This document shows positions 1 to 9,603 of a DNA stretch of 64,000 nucleotides, piece after piece. The stretch is from Rickettsiales bacterium (GTDB lineage: Bacteria > Pseudomonadota > Alphaproteobacteria > Rickettsiales > UBA998): contig JAMWZD010000002.1 of the NCBI GenBank assembly GCA_024304995.1, forward strand, positions 583,740-647,739. The letters are read 5' to 3'. The position numbers and the translations under genes were made by a program. Position 1 is the first letter of the stretch. Every line of letters begins with the position of its first letter. The notes below the pieces were generated by a model. The model was not told the origin of the DNA, searched no databases, and saw only the letters and a program-made list of their open reading frames with translations.

Positions 1-2
1 CA

Positions 3-533
3 TCAGCAGCAACAGGCATTCAGCAGGGGCTTGGCTTCATTGGCAAAGCAATTGAGGCGGAAGGCAATAAAGGTGTGCTGAGCAACGGAAATGCAGTCTT
101 CTCATATGAATTGCCACAAAATGCAACCAGCGTGAATGTCAGCATTCTGGACAGCACAGGGCGCGCCGTGTTTAGCGGAGCAGGTGACACTTCAGCAGGC
201 AAAAACACCGTGGTCTGGGATGGTATTAACAACCTGACAGGGCAACCAATGCCAGACGGAACATATCAGATTGCAGTCAATGCCAGAAATGACAAAGACG
301 AAAAGATTGACGCAAAAACATTCACTACAGGGCGCGTTTCAGCCGCGCAGGTGGATGATCAGGGCAATACTATTCTGAGCGTCGGCACAGCAAAAGTGAA
401 AGCGGATGATGTGATCGGCGTTCGTGAAATTCCAGAAGAAGTGGTGATAAGCGCACCGCAGCAACTGGTGGAAAATAACAATCAGCCCGAAGGTGATTCC
501 ATCATCGAACAGGCATTTAACGCAATATTTTAA
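3..533 (+). CDS. flgD: FlgD, flagellar hook capping protein (C-terminal part, 5' end outside window)
   Basis: The frame is open from the left edge of the window, so this is the C-terminal 176 codons of a longer gene. FlgD caps the growing hook and guides assembly of FlgE subunits outside the cell. The visible part has the FlgD order: a short linker, then a beta-sandwich region (VNVSILDSTGRAVFSG, then WDG and MPDGTYQIAV, the Ig-like FlgD domain), and a C-terminal beta strand region ending near DDVIGVREI. The next gene, 23 bases downstream in the same direction, is flgE, which matches the usual flgD-flgE order. The N-terminal export and assembly region cannot be seen. Confidence 0.9.
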   Translation, partial: SAATGIQQGLGFIGKAIEAEGNKGVLSNGNAVFSYELPQNATSVNVSILDSTGRAVFSGAGDTSAGKNTVVWDGINNLTGQPMPDGTYQIAVNARNDKDEKIDAKTFTTGRVSAAQVDDQGNTILSVGTAKVKADDVIGVREIPEEVVISAPQQLVENNNQPEGDSIIEQAFNAIF

Positions 534-556
534 GGGAACATTAGGGGGAAACTAAC

Positions 557-3460
557 ATGTCATTATACGGAGCATTATATACTGGTGTTACAGGTCTGGA
601 CACTCAGGGACAGAAGATCGGTATTATCTCAGACAATATCGCCAACGTGAACACAGTGGGATATAAAGAGTCTGAAGCGCAGTTTGAAACACTGGTGATT
701 AACTCAGGCACAAAAGCAACATATTCACCAGGCGGTGTGCGCAATCAGACACGCACCAATGTGGATAAGCAGGGGATCATCTCTTCCACAGCAGCGCCAA
801 CAGACATTGCAATTTCAGGCAATGGGTTCTTCGTGGTGAATGCTTCAGAAGATGGTTCATCACAAACACTTTACACTCGCGCAGGTTCATTCCGTCAGGA
901 TGCGCAGGGCAATTTTGTGAATTCACAAGGGTTTTATCTGCAGGGCTGGCCCTTGGACAGAGATGGCCGTCTTCCAGGTGAGCCAGGAAATCTGAACACT
1001 ATCGCAAGCACCAACACAGAAAGTCTGCAGACAGTGAATGTGGAATCTGCCAGTGGTGTTGCGCAGGCAACTACTGATGTTGACTTCAAAATCAACCTGC
1101 CAGCAGGACAGAAGATTTTCCCAGGTGCAGCAGGGGCAGTTCGCATGGATATTAACTCGCCAAACAATTTTGGCATCAGCACAACAGACCTGATTGCACC
1201 AGATGAAGCGAACGCAACAGGCACGCCTAATTTCGGTCTTGCACCAGCAAACAACATTGCACGTGGGGACAAATTCACGCTGACGACAGGTGAAGGGCTG
1301 AATTATGATTATGAATATGGTGGTTTGACGATTGGACGCGATATTACCAATAATGATCTTGCAGCCAATGTGGGTGACAATAATCAGAGCTTAGCACCAA
1401 CAACATTTGCCTCTTTAGGTGGTGCATCCATCACAACCGCCAACGGCAGTAACGTAGTGACAGTGGATTTCGGCGCGGGTGATGAGCAATTCCTGCAGGT
1501 GGGTGACCGCATTCGTTTAAGCGGTTTGGTGGCTCACGCAGGTTCTGCCATTCCACCATCTGAATATACGGGCATTGTAACAGTCACTTCTGTCAGCCCT
1601 CCAATTGGAACAGGCGCAGTGCAGACCATCACATTCACATCATCTGTTAATGAAGGCGCTGCTTCAGGCGGAACGTTCAACATTGCTGGTGGTTCGTTCA
1701 ACACACGTGAATATGAAGGGAATGTGTTTGACGCTATTTCTGAAAATCAGGCATTTTTTGGTGCGCAAACCAATCTTGCTAACTTCACAGATGCAGCTAA
1801 AAGATTCACCATCACCAGCCCGACCATTCCAACAGGTTCAGTTACCTTTACCTATGTTGCAACCCAGGCAAGTGTAGCCAACAACACGTTCAGCTCACTG
1901 AATAATCTTGCGGCGGCGATTAATGAGAATATTGGTCTGGAAGCGCGTGTGGTGGATGGGCGTTTGATGGTAGGTTCATCGGATGCAAGCGAATCCCTGA
2001 CATTTACAAACGGGGATGCTGTTGGTGATTATACAGGCTCACCAGTGCAATTCGGGATAGACTGGGTTGGCGAACTGGGTTTGCAGGATATTGCATCTGG
2101 CAATCGCCGTTTCTCCACCATGTCCAATCTGGCAGCTTTGGTGAATGCAGATGAAGGTGTAAGCGCAGAGCTTTCCACAGGAACGGCAGAAGGCACACTG
2201 GATATTCGCGTAGATAACCCATTAGACACTATTCGTTTTGAAGATTTTATAGGGGATGAATTGCCACTGAATGATCCACCAATTGCAGCGATTACGGAAG
2301 TAGGTGCGCCAAGTGGTGTGTTCGATGTGGAATTTAACCAGACGGGTCATGCATTTGGAGTGGGAAGCAACATCGTGCTTTCTGGCTTCCCAACGCTGAC
2401 AAATGCCACCAGTGAAATTCTTGATACTGAATTTAACACTACACACACAATTATAGCGACCAGTGCGACCACTTACACTGTGCGTATTAACACAGTAAGT
2501 GCTGGTGGTGCAGCGATTGCCCCTCCTGCAGCAGGTGCAATTACCACAGCAATGGTGCAGGAAACCAACTTTGGTAGCGTGATTGCGGAACTGGGTCTGG
2601 TAGATTCGCTGCAAGGCGGTGCATATGTTCGTGGTGACACAGGCAATTTAGGACCAGTTTATGACCCTGCAGGGGTGAATGGCGGGAACATGGCATCGGG
2701 TGATGTATCTGCACAAGCCAGCTCCAGCTTCACCATTTATGATGCACTGGGTGGCGGACATGACATGCGCATTTCCTTCCTGAAAACAGGCACAAACCGC
2801 TGGGCAGTAGAAGTCCATGCGATTAACCCTGAAGATGTGCAAACTGTTAATGGAGATGGTCTGGTTGCTTCTGGAACTGTGGAGTTTAACGGGGATTATA
2901 CGCTGAAAAGTGTTTCCAGTTCTTTGGTGAATCCTGTGAACGTAGTCTGGACAAATGGCGCATTGAACAGCACACTTGATTTAGGCTTCGGAAACCCTGG
3001 CTCACCAAGAAATACTGCAGGTGCAGTGGTGATTGGAGATGATTCTGGATTGTCACAAAACTTTAGTGATTACACACTTCGCCGAATTGACCAGAATGGC
3101 GCACCTGTGGGTGAGTTAGTGTCAGTCGCTATTAACGAAGAAGGCTTTGTGATTGCCAGCTTCAACAATGGGGAAACGCAGAATCTGTATAAGATTCCTC
3201 TGGCGGATTTCTCTAACCCGAACGGGCTGAAAGCCATTTCAGGCAATGTCTATGCAGAAACGCGTGAATCGGGTGAATTGAACTTGCGTGAAGCAGGCGA
3301 AAATGGGGTAGGGGATGTCGTCTCCAACGCACTGGAAGCCTCTAACGTGGATCTGGCAGAGCAGTTGACAGATATGATTATCGCACAACGTGCATATCAG
3401 GCAAACACGCGAGTTATCTCGACTTCGGATGAATTGCTGGAGCAGTTGACGCAGTTGTAA
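557..3460 (+). CDS. flgE: FlgE, flagellar hook protein, unusually long (967 aa)
   Basis: FlgE polymerises into the flagellar hook, the flexible joint between rod and filament. The N-terminus (MSLYGALYTGVTGLDTQ, then DNIANVNTVGYKES at about 26-40) and the C-terminus (NVDLAEQLTDMIIAQRAYQA at about 930-949) are the paired helical signatures of hook and rod proteins. Typical hook proteins have about 400 residues; this one has 967. The excess lies in residues about 250-690 and appears built of repeated beta modules: a VGDRIRLSG module near 288-375, two related modules near 430-490 and 510-565 (TFSSLNNLAAAIN and FSTMSNLAALVN), and a second VGSNIVLSG module near 575-650. A strong GGGGG ribosome site precedes the ATG. 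It follows flgD closely and ends at a bidirectional terminator. Confidence 0.95.
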   Translation: MSLYGALYTGVTGLDTQGQKIGIISDNIANVNTVGYKESEAQFETLVINSGTKATYSPGGVRNQTRTNVDKQGIISSTAAPTDIAISGNGFFVVNASEDGSSQTLYTRAGSFRQDAQGNFVNSQGFYLQGWPLDRDGRLPGEPGNLNTIASTNTESLQTVNVESASGVAQATTDVDFKINLPAGQKIFPGAAGAVRMDINSPNNFGISTTDLIAPDEANATGTPNFGLAPANNIARGDKFTLTTGEGLNYDYEYGGLTIGRDITNNDLAANVGDNNQSLAPTTFASLGGASITTANGSNVVTVDFGAGDEQFLQVGDRIRLSGLVAHAGSAIPPSEYTGIVTVTSVSPPIGTGAVQTITFTSSVNEGAASGGTFNIAGGSFNTREYEGNVFDAISENQAFFGAQTNLANFTDAAKRFTITSPTIPTGSVTFTYVATQASVANNTFSSLNNLAAAINENIGLEARVVDGRLMVGSSDASESLTFTNGDAVGDYTGSPVQFGIDWVGELGLQDIASGNRRFSTMSNLAALVNADEGVSAELSTGTAEGTLDIRVDNPLDTIRFEDFIGDELPLNDPPIAAITEVGAPSGVFDVEFNQTGHAFGVGSNIVLSGFPTLTNATSEILDTEFNTTHTIIATSATTYTVRINTVSAGGAAIAPPAAGAITTAMVQETNFGSVIAELGLVDSLQGGAYVRGDTGNLGPVYDPAGVNGGNMASGDVSAQASSSFTIYDALGGGHDMRISFLKTGTNRWAVEVHAINPEDVQTVNGDGLVASGTVEFNGDYTLKSVSSSLVNPVNVVWTNGALNSTLDLGFGNPGSPRNTAGAVVIGDDSGLSQNFSDYTLRRIDQNGAPVGELVSVAINEEGFVIASFNNGETQNLYKIPLADFSNPNGLKAISGNVYAETRESGELNLREAGENGVGDVVSNALEASNVDLAEQLTDMIIAQRAYQANTRVISTSDELLEQLTQL

Positions 3461-3526
3461 TCACCGCTTTCAAGGCAGGTAGCCTGACTTATGCTGCGGC
3501 ATAATGGGTTGTGACAGGTAGTTTAA

Positions 3527-3557
3527 AAAAGGGCGCATCTGAATGATGCGCCCTTTT
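3527..3557. terminator. Bidirectional intrinsic terminator between flgE and the convergent lipoprotein gene
   Basis: A perfect 13-base inverted repeat (AAAAGGGCGCATC with GATGCGCCCTTTT) with a TGAAT loop. It carries A and T runs on both sides, so it can end transcription from flgE and from the convergent gene at 3566-4339. Confidence 0.85.
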
Positions 3558-3565
3558 GACGCATG

Positions 3566-4339
3566 TTATTTAAAAATAACCGCCGTGCCACCTTCTGTTT
3601 GTGCTGGTGCGCCAGTTAGTTTTTGCAACGCTACAGGTTGATTGCTTTTGGTGCTGTCTACCATAAAGTCACCGTTCTTGAAGCCATAACGTGCAGTGTC
3701 ATACAGGCGATGTTCTTTACATTCATAGCCTGCAGGCGCTGGATTAGGGAAGAAGCCGCTGCCAATATGATGCATACTTATATCTCTTGCACCAGTGGGT
3801 ATTGTATTATCCAATTCATACTTGATAAGATGACGTTGCTGCTGACCATCAGGAGTTCTGTCCAGAAATTCTATCCCGATAATCACTTCATCATCAGAAT
3901 GCCAGCATGCGTGACCTATGTTCCACATGGAAAAGCCATTTGTTTTTGGTTTTGAACCGCTACCAAACACATCATTTCTAATCTCGTTATTATCTACCAA
4001 TGCTAAACGCTTGCCTGTGCGCACTTCAAACACACCAAACTGTGTTTTCATGTGTGTGCCTGCTACCTGATCTGATGATACGGCAATCAATCCCTTTGCA
4101 GCAAATGCATCTGGGCTGAGTTCGGTGATGATGGATGCTTTTTGTGGGTATGGCATGGTCAGCACATGGCTGGAAGATACTTTGGTCTGATCCTGATTAT
4201 CAAGCGTCAGCCCATATGCCTGATTATTGGCTACGGCAATGGCAGTGCCAGAACCCAGCGCTTCAAACACTTTCTTGCCTTGCTCCGCCGTGCAGGCAGA
4301 AAGCGCAAGCGCGCCGATGAGTGCAGTAATTTTTTTCAT
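3566..4339 (-). CDS. Putative lipoprotein of unknown function
   Basis: I do not recognise this 257-residue protein. The N-terminus is a lipoprotein signal peptide: MKK, then a hydrophobic stretch ending in LSAC with the lipidated cysteine at about position 16. The rest has no membrane segment and no motif I can name; stretches such as SSDQVAGTHMKTQFGVFEV and a possible late-strand TARYGFKNGDFMVD suggest a beta-rich, perhaps propeller-like fold. It lies alone on the minus strand, convergent with flgE and divergent from the polymerase gene, so it probably has its own promoter in 4340-4459. A role in the outer membrane or periplasm is an inference from the signal only. Confidence 0.7.
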   Translation of the reverse strand: MKKITALIGALALSACTAEQGKKVFEALGSGTAIAVANNQAYGLTLDNQDQTKVSSSHVLTMPYPQKASIITELSPDAFAAKGLIAVSSDQVAGTHMKTQFGVFEVRTGKRLALVDNNEIRNDVFGSGSKPKTNGFSMWNIGHACWHSDDEVIIGIEFLDRTPDGQQQRHLIKYELDNTIPTGARDISMHHIGSGFFPNPAPAGYECKEHRLYDTARYGFKNGDFMVDSTKSNQPVALQKLTGAPAQTEGGTAVIFK

Positions 4340-4459
4340 TCTAATCTCCGTTGTTAAATGACAGTTAATTCATAAAGCCGTATCTTTGCACATGTAAAGC
4401 GACAAATTAATGCTTGTTTAATGTTCTGCTGCTGCAAAATAAGCTATACTGCATGTTCA

Positions 4460-5740
4460 ATGGATTTATCTAACCTCTCTCTCAGATTCCTGTTTTTAGA
4501 CCTCAACAGCTATTTTGCGAGTGTTGAGCAACAGTTGAACCCTGAGTTGCGAGGCAAGCCCGTGGCAGTCGTGCCGTTGGAAACAGATGCGACCTGCGCC
4601 ATTGCTGCATCTTATGAGGCAAAGGCATTTGGCGTGAAGACTGGCACAAAGATTTATGATGCAAAACGCATGTGTCCTGATCTGATCTGTATCAAGGCAG
4701 ATCATGAGCATTATGTGCGGTTTCACCATATGATCCTGCGAGAGATTGACCGTCATATTCCTGTCACGCAAATTGCCTCGATAGATGAAATGGCGTGTGA
4801 ATTGGATGAATCTCAACGCAACAAGGAAGCCGCGGTGGATTTGGCATTGCGCCTGAAAGCGGGGCTGGCAAAGAATGTGGGGGAATATGTCAAATGCTCC
4901 ATCGGGCTTGCGCCCAACCGCTTTTTGGCGAAAGTGGGAACGGAATTGCAAAAGCCAGATGGCTTGGTGGTGATTGAAGGACATCAGATTCCTGAGATTC
5001 TGTTTTCGCTGGAACTGCGTGATATTCCAGGCATTGGCAAATCCATGCATCACCGCTTGAACAAGCTCGGCGTGTTCACCATTGAGCAGCTTTGCCAGAT
5101 TCCGCCAAAGCATATGCGTGCCATTTGGCATAGTGTGGCGGGGGAGCGGATGTATTATAAATTGCGCGGGCTGGAGATTGCAGACGAAGCCACACAAAAA
5201 CGCTCCATCGGGCATTCTCATGTGCATGGTCCTGAGAACCGACCTGAGCATTATGCACGGCTGGTCAATCACCGTTTGATGCTGAAAGCGGCGAGTCGTT
5301 TAAGGCGAGATGGGTATTATGCCACGGCGATGGATATTAGTCTGAGAGTTGAAAATGGCGGGCGGTATCATAGCGAAGTCCGTTTCGCGCCCACGCAGGA
5401 TACACTGAGCCTTACGCCGCTTTGGAACGAGCAATGGAACATGATGATGCAGGGCATTAAAGCAGAGCTACGCTGCAACCATCTGCGCATCAAAAAAACG
5501 TCCATCACCTTCCACGGGTTGGAGACAGAGCCAGACACGCAGCCAGATTTATTTAACGGCGCAGCGCAACTGCACAAGCGCGAAAAGAACGAAAAACTCT
5601 CACTGGCGATGGACGCACTGAATCAGAGATTTGGACGTAACACAATTACGACGGCAGCGACTCTGGGCGAGGCAAACAAGGTGACGGGGACGAAGATTGC
5701 GTTCGGGCGGATTCCTGATGAGGCAGAGTTTCGAGAGTGA
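4460..5740 (+). CDS. Y-family (DinB-like) DNA polymerase
   Basis: This is a translesion DNA polymerase of the DinB/UmuC superfamily, which copies past damaged bases. From the ATG at 4460 it has 426 residues. Palm motifs are visible: FLFLDLNSYFASVEQ (metal-binding Asp14), YEAKAFGVKTG, and ASIDEMACEL (Asp109-Glu110, the second catalytic pair). CSIGLAPNRFLAKVGTELQK follows, with Arg where many family members have Lys. A helix-hairpin-helix stretch (RDIPGIGKSM) comes next. Near the C-terminus, QPDLF fits the beta-clamp binding motif. An upstream in-frame ATG at 4421 exists, but the extra residues (rich in Cys) do not match the family. The exact subgroup is not clear, so no symbol is given. Confidence 0.88.
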   Translation: MDLSNLSLRFLFLDLNSYFASVEQQLNPELRGKPVAVVPLETDATCAIAASYEAKAFGVKTGTKIYDAKRMCPDLICIKADHEHYVRFHHMILREIDRHIPVTQIASIDEMACELDESQRNKEAAVDLALRLKAGLAKNVGEYVKCSIGLAPNRFLAKVGTELQKPDGLVVIEGHQIPEILFSLELRDIPGIGKSMHHRLNKLGVFTIEQLCQIPPKHMRAIWHSVAGERMYYKLRGLEIADEATQKRSIGHSHVHGPENRPEHYARLVNHRLMLKAASRLRRDGYYATAMDISLRVENGGRYHSEVRFAPTQDTLSLTPLWNEQWNMMMQGIKAELRCNHLRIKKTSITFHGLETEPDTQPDLFNGAAQLHKREKNEKLSLAMDALNQRFGRNTITTAATLGEANKVTGTKIAFGRIPDEAEFRE

Positions 5741-5787
5741 AGAAGTTTGTTGTTGGTGGTTTTTGGTTGGTGGTGTAAATAAGGGTT

Positions 5788-6342
5788 ATGTGTGGACAGA
5801 TAATTTCAACAAACTCAGATTACAAAATACTTATTGGAGCTGTTATTGCTGCAATTGTGTCTATAATAGTAGCCGTAATAAGTCAGATATGTCTTGGTAG
5901 AAGGCAAAAGGCAGACCACGAACATGAAAAGCGTTTGAAAAATAATGAGCTCTATCAAAATAGAGGTGAGGAATTATACAAATTAATAACGAAATGGTCA
6001 GAGAATATCTTTTTTATGTTCCTAGACAACTCAAATGTAATTAAAGGTAAGTTAGATTTGAGTGTTGCATTTGAAACAGTTCAAAAATTAGAAAGTTTAG
6101 ATTTTTTTCGTATCGACATGATTATCGAAATTTATTATCCTGAACTCAATGGTTTTTACAAAGCTTCGAGAAAACAACTTAGTGAAATTAACAAGATATA
6201 TACACCAGTAGATCATAATAATATCATAAGAAATAATGCTAATCTTCAAAAACTGGCAGATGAATACTCGAGAGCTAATTCTATTTTTGAGCAAATGGTA
6301 GACCAATTAAAAAAAGAACTCCTTAAATCCATCCCAAAATAA
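5788..6342 (+). CDS. Unknown membrane-anchored protein, AT-rich gene
   Basis: I do not recognise this 184-residue protein. It has one strong transmembrane helix at about residues 14-36 (ILIGAVIAAIVSIIVAVI), followed by a basic and charged stretch (GRRQKADHEHEKRLKNNEL) and a mostly helical soluble domain of about 140 residues, so a single-pass protein with its C-terminal domain probably in the cytoplasm. Codon use is rich in AAA, AAT and TTT and differs visibly from the polymerase gene before it and dnaK after it. The ATG at 5788 follows an AAGGG. It sits alone between two conserved genes, which suggests an accessory insertion. Confidence 0.65.
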   Translation: MCGQIISTNSDYKILIGAVIAAIVSIIVAVISQICLGRRQKADHEHEKRLKNNELYQNRGEELYKLITKWSENIFFMFLDNSNVIKGKLDLSVAFETVQKLESLDFFRIDMIIEIYYPELNGFYKASRKQLSEINKIYTPVDHNNIIRNNANLQKLADEYSRANSIFEQMVDQLKKELLKSIPK

Positions 6343-6360
6343 ACTTTTTTCACATTTGCC

Positions 6361-6390
6361 CTTGAAAAAAACTCTATGCGCATTAATTAA
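6361..6390 (+). promoter_or_regulatory. Candidate dnaK heat-shock-type promoter
   Basis: CTTGAAA at 6361-6367 matches the -35 element of RpoH (sigma-32) promoters. An AT-rich stretch with GCGCATTA lies downstream at 6378-6385, but its match to the -10 consensus and its spacing are imperfect. The site lies about 45-70 bases before dnaK, in the only gap upstream of it. This is a suggestion, not a firm call. Confidence 0.35.
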
Positions 6391-6433
6391 CCACTCGTAA
6401 TATACAACTAAGTTAAAACTGGAGTAGATGATT

Positions 6434-8368
6434 ATGGGTAAGGTAATCGGGATTGACCTCGGAACCACAAATTCCTGCGTGGCTATCATGGATGGCAAAG
6501 ACGCAAAAGTGATTGAAAATTCAGAAGGCGCGCGCACCACGCCTTCTGTCGTTGCGTTTAGCGATGATGGCGAGCGTCTGGTGGGGCATCCTGCAAAACG
6601 TCAGGCAGTGACCAACCCTGAAGATACACTGTTTGCTGTGAAGCGTCTTATCGGTCGTCCATTTAAAGATGATGCGGTGAAGAAAGATATTGACCTTGTG
6701 CCATATAAAATTGTCAAAGCAGACAATGGAGATGCATGGGTGCAGGCAAATGGTGAGAAATATAGCCCATCGCAAGTCTCTGCATTTATCTTGCAGAAAA
6801 TGAAAGAAACGGCGGAGAGCTATCTGGGTGAGAAAGTCACTCAGGCAGTGATTACGGTTCCGGCTTACTTTAATGATTCTCAGCGTCAGGCAACAAAAGA
6901 TGCGGGTAAAATTGCAGGTCTTGAAGTGCTGCGCATTATTAACGAGCCTACTGCCGCAGCGCTGGCATATGGTCTGGATAAGAATGATGGTAAAACCATT
7001 GCCGTGTATGATTTGGGTGGCGGTACGTTTGACGTATCTATCTTAGAGATTGGTGATGGCGTGTTTGAAGTGAAAGCCACAAACGGGGATACATTCCTCG
7101 GTGGTGAAGATTTTGATAACCGCATTATTGATTATCTGGCAGATGAATTTAACAAATCGCAGGGCATTGACCTCCGCAAAGACACGCTGGCATTGCAGCG
7201 CTTGAAAGAAGCAGCGGAGAAAGCGAAGATTGAGTTGTCGTCTGCACAGCAAACTGATGTGAATCTTCCATTTATCACGGCTGATGCATCTGGTCCGAAA
7301 CACTTAAATATTAAATTAACTCGCGCCAAGCTGGAACAGCTGGTGGATGATCTGCTGAAACGCACGATTGACCCATGCAAAAAAGCATTGAAAGATGCTG
7401 GCTTGAATGCGTCTGACATTGATGAGGTGATCCTTGTTGGTGGTATGACACGTATGCCGAAAGTCTCTGAAATTGTGAAAGATTTCTTCAAGCGCGAGCC
7501 GCATAAAGGGGTGAACCCTGATGAAGTGGTGGCAATGGGTGCTGCAATTCAGGGTGGTGTATTGCAAGGGGACGTGAAAGACGTACTGCTTCTTGACGTA
7601 AGCCCGCTGTCACTTGGTATTGAAACGCTTGGTGGCGTGTTCACTCGCCTGATTGAGCGCAACACAACCATTCCAACCAAGAAATCTCAGGTGTTCTCGA
7701 CGGCGGATGATAATCAGACCGCAGTGACCATTCGTGTGTTTCAGGGGGAACGTGAAATGGCAGCAGATAACAAATTGCTCGGTCAGTTTGATTTGGTGGG
7801 TATTCCACCTGCGCCGCGTGGTCTACCGCAGATTGAAGTGACGTTTGATATTGATGCAAACGGCATTGTGAATGTGTCTGCAAAGGACAAAGCAACCAAC
7901 AAAGAGCAGCAAATCCGCATTCAGGCATCTGGTGGTTTGTCAGATTCGGATATTGATCAGATGGTGAAAGACGCTGAGAAATATGCGGATGAGGATAAAA
8001 AGCGCCGTGAGCTTATTGAAGTGCGCAATCAGGGCGAAAGCATAATTCATGAAGCTGAGAAAAACCTCTCAGAGCATGGTGATGTGATCAAGTCTGCTGA
8101 TAAAGATGCGATTGAAAAGGCGATTGAATCTTTGCGTTCCACCCTGGGCGAAGATGACAAGGAAGCGATTGAAGCCAAAGTGCAGGAACTGACGCAGGCA
8201 GTTATGAAAATTGGTGAAGACATATACAAATCGCAACAAGAAAAAGAAGCGGCAAATGATGATGTGGATGCACCTGCATCAGAAACATCAAAATCTTCAA
8301 ATGCAGCAGAAGGCGAAGTGCTGGATGCAGACTTTGAAGAAGTGGATGACAAAAAAGACTCTGCTTAA
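6434..8368 (+). CDS. dnaK: DnaK, Hsp70 chaperone
   Basis: DnaK is the ATP-driven Hsp70 chaperone of the cytoplasm; it binds unfolded peptides and works with DnaJ (next gene) and GrpE. The ATPase domain (about 1-380) shows [12 protein letters not shown] at the start, [34 protein letters not shown] and [15 protein letters not shown]. The substrate-binding domain follows, with [17 protein letters not shown], then a helical lid and an acidic C-terminal tail. There are two in-frame ATGs at 6428 and 6434. GGAG at 6421-6424 lies only 3 bases from the first but 9 bases from the second, so 6434 is the better start and gives 644 residues. Confidence 0.98.
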   Translation: MGKVIGIDLGTTNSCVAIMDGKDAKVIENSEGARTTPSVVAFSDDGERLVGHPAKRQAVTNPEDTLFAVKRLIGRPFKDDAVKKDIDLVPYKIVKADNGDAWVQANGEKYSPSQVSAFILQKMKETAESYLGEKVTQAVITVPAYFNDSQRQATKDAGKIAGLEVLRIINEPTAAALAYGLDKNDGKTIAVYDLGGGTFDVSILEIGDGVFEVKATNGDTFLGGEDFDNRIIDYLADEFNKSQGIDLRKDTLALQRLKEAAEKAKIELSSAQQTDVNLPFITADASGPKHLNIKLTRAKLEQLVDDLLKRTIDPCKKALKDAGLNASDIDEVILVGGMTRMPKVSEIVKDFFKREPHKGVNPDEVVAMGAAIQGGVLQGDVKDVLLLDVSPLSLGIETLGGVFTRLIERNTTIPTKKSQVFSTADDNQTAVTIRVFQGEREMAADNKLLGQFDLVGIPPAPRGLPQIEVTFDIDANGIVNVSAKDKATNKEQQIRIQASGGLSDSDIDQMVKDAEKYADEDKKRRELIEVRNQGESIIHEAEKNLSEHGDVIKSADKDAIEKAIESLRSTLGEDDKEAIEAKVQELTQAVMKIGEDIYKSQQEKEAANDDVDAPASETSKSSNAAEGEVLDADFEEVDDKKDSA

Positions 8369-8387
8369 CTGACGTGGATTAACGTAT

Positions 8388-8423
8388 AAAAAAAGGGGAT
8401 GAGCAATTGCTTATCCTCTTTTT
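8388..8423 (+). terminator. Intrinsic terminator or attenuator between dnaK and dnaJ
   Basis: A 10-base stem (GGGGATGAGC with GCTTATCCTC, two G-U pairs) and an AATT loop, preceded by an A run and followed by TTTTT. It lies in the short dnaK-dnaJ gap, so it probably lowers dnaJ-dapB transcription relative to dnaK rather than blocking it. Confidence 0.75.
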
Positions 8424-8442
8424 GCATCTTATAAAGGTGACT

Positions 8443-9603
8443 ATGAGCAAAACAGATTATTATGAATTACTAGGCGTTAGCAAATCTGCTTCTGCAGATG
8501 AGTTGAAGAAAGCCTATCGTAAATTAGCGATGAAATATCACCCTGATAAAAATCAGGGCGATGCGGCGGCAGAGAAGAAATTTAAAGAAATTTCTGAAGC
8601 GTATGACGTGCTGAAAGACCCAGACAAAAAAGCGGCATATGACCGTTACGGTCATGCTGCCTTTGAAAATGGCAGTGGTGGCGGTGGTCATCCAGGGTTT
8701 GACTTTGGCGGCGGTGCTGGCGGATTCTCTGATATATTCGACGATCTGTTTTCCGAATTTACTGGTGCGCGTCGTGGCGGTGGCATGGGCGGCGGTGCGC
8801 AGCAATCTGCCAAACAGCGCGGCTCTGATCTGCGTTACAATATGCGCATTACACTGGAAGAAGCGTTCAAAGGCAAAAAGCAGGATATAACGATCACCAC
8901 CTCTGTCACCTGTGATTCATGTGACGGCAATGGCGGGGAAAAAGGTGCGAAACCTGTCACCTGCACCACCTGCGGCGGGCGTGGAGCAGTGCGCGCGCAG
9001 CAAGGGTTTTTCACGATTGAGCGCCCATGTCACACCTGTCAGGGAACAGGGAAAATCATTGAAAATCCGTGCCGCAAATGCGCGGGGTCTGGCACTGTGC
9101 GCAAAGACCGCACTTTGGCTGTGACCATTCCCGCAGGAGTGGAAGAAGGCACGCGAATTCGTTTGTCAGGTGAAGGCGAAGCGGGGTATCGCGGAGGGCC
9201 AGCGGGGGATCTTTATATTTTCCTGTCTGTCACATCGCACCCGATTTTCCGTCGTGAAGGCACGGATATTCATGTGACCGTGCCGATTACATTTACCACA
9301 GCAGCACTTGGTGGCTCTGTTGAAGTGCCCACAATTGAAGGTTCGCGTGTGAAAGTGACCGTGCCAGAAGGTACGCAAAACGGGCATCAGTTCCGTCTGC
9401 GCGGCAAGGGCATGTCCATTCTGCGCTCAAAATCCCGTGGTGATATGTTTGTTCATGCACGTGTGGAAACGCCTGTCAAACTGAACAAAAAACAGAAAGA
9501 CTTATTGCAAGAATTTGCAGACACTTCTGGCAACACGACTAACCCTGAATCCAGCGGGTTCTTTGATAAAATGCGTGAATTCTGGGAGGATCTGAAAGAA
9601 TGA
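8443..9603 (+). CDS. dnaJ: DnaJ, Hsp40 co-chaperone
   Basis: DnaJ stimulates the DnaK ATPase and delivers substrates to it. The 386-residue protein has every class I part: a J domain ([14 protein letters not shown], with HPD near residue 33), a Gly/Phe-rich linker with GGGG and GGGAGGF runs, four zinc-finger repeats ([32 protein letters not shown]), and a C-terminal substrate-binding region. An earlier in-frame start at 8407 would add 12 residues running through the terminator stem and is rejected. The ATG at 8443 follows AAAGGTGA. Its stop overlaps the dapB start. Confidence 0.98.
   Translation: MSKTDYYELLGVSKSASADELKKAYRKLAMKYHPDKNQGDAAAEKKFKEISEAYDVLKDPDKKAAYDRYGHAAFENGSGGGGHPGFDFGGGAGGFSDIFDDLFSEFTGARRGGGMGGGAQQSAKQRGSDLRYNMRITLEEAFKGKKQDITITTSVTCDSCDGNGGEKGAKPVTCTTCGGRGAVRAQQGFFTIERPCHTCQGTGKIIENPCRKCAGSGTVRKDRTLAVTIPAGVEEGTRIRLSGEGEAGYRGGPAGDLYIFLSVTSHPIFRREGTDIHVTVPITFTTAALGGSVEVPTIEGSRVKVTVPEGTQNGHQFRLRGKGMSILRSKSRGDMFVHARVETPVKLNKKQKDLLQEFADTSGNTTNPESSGFFDKMREFWEDLKE

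Noticed and set aside
557..3460. FlgE as a fusion of two genes
   Set aside because: One continuous frame with both hook ends in place; the extra part is inserted, not joined at an end.
3623..3955. Plus-strand frame opposite the lipoprotein gene
   Set aside because: No ribosome site, and the minus-strand frame has a clear lipoprotein signal.
4496..5272. Long minus-strand open frame opposite the polymerase gene
   Set aside because: It lies wholly inside the Y-family polymerase gene, has no domain sense, and is rich in Cys, His and Arg, as mirror frames often are.
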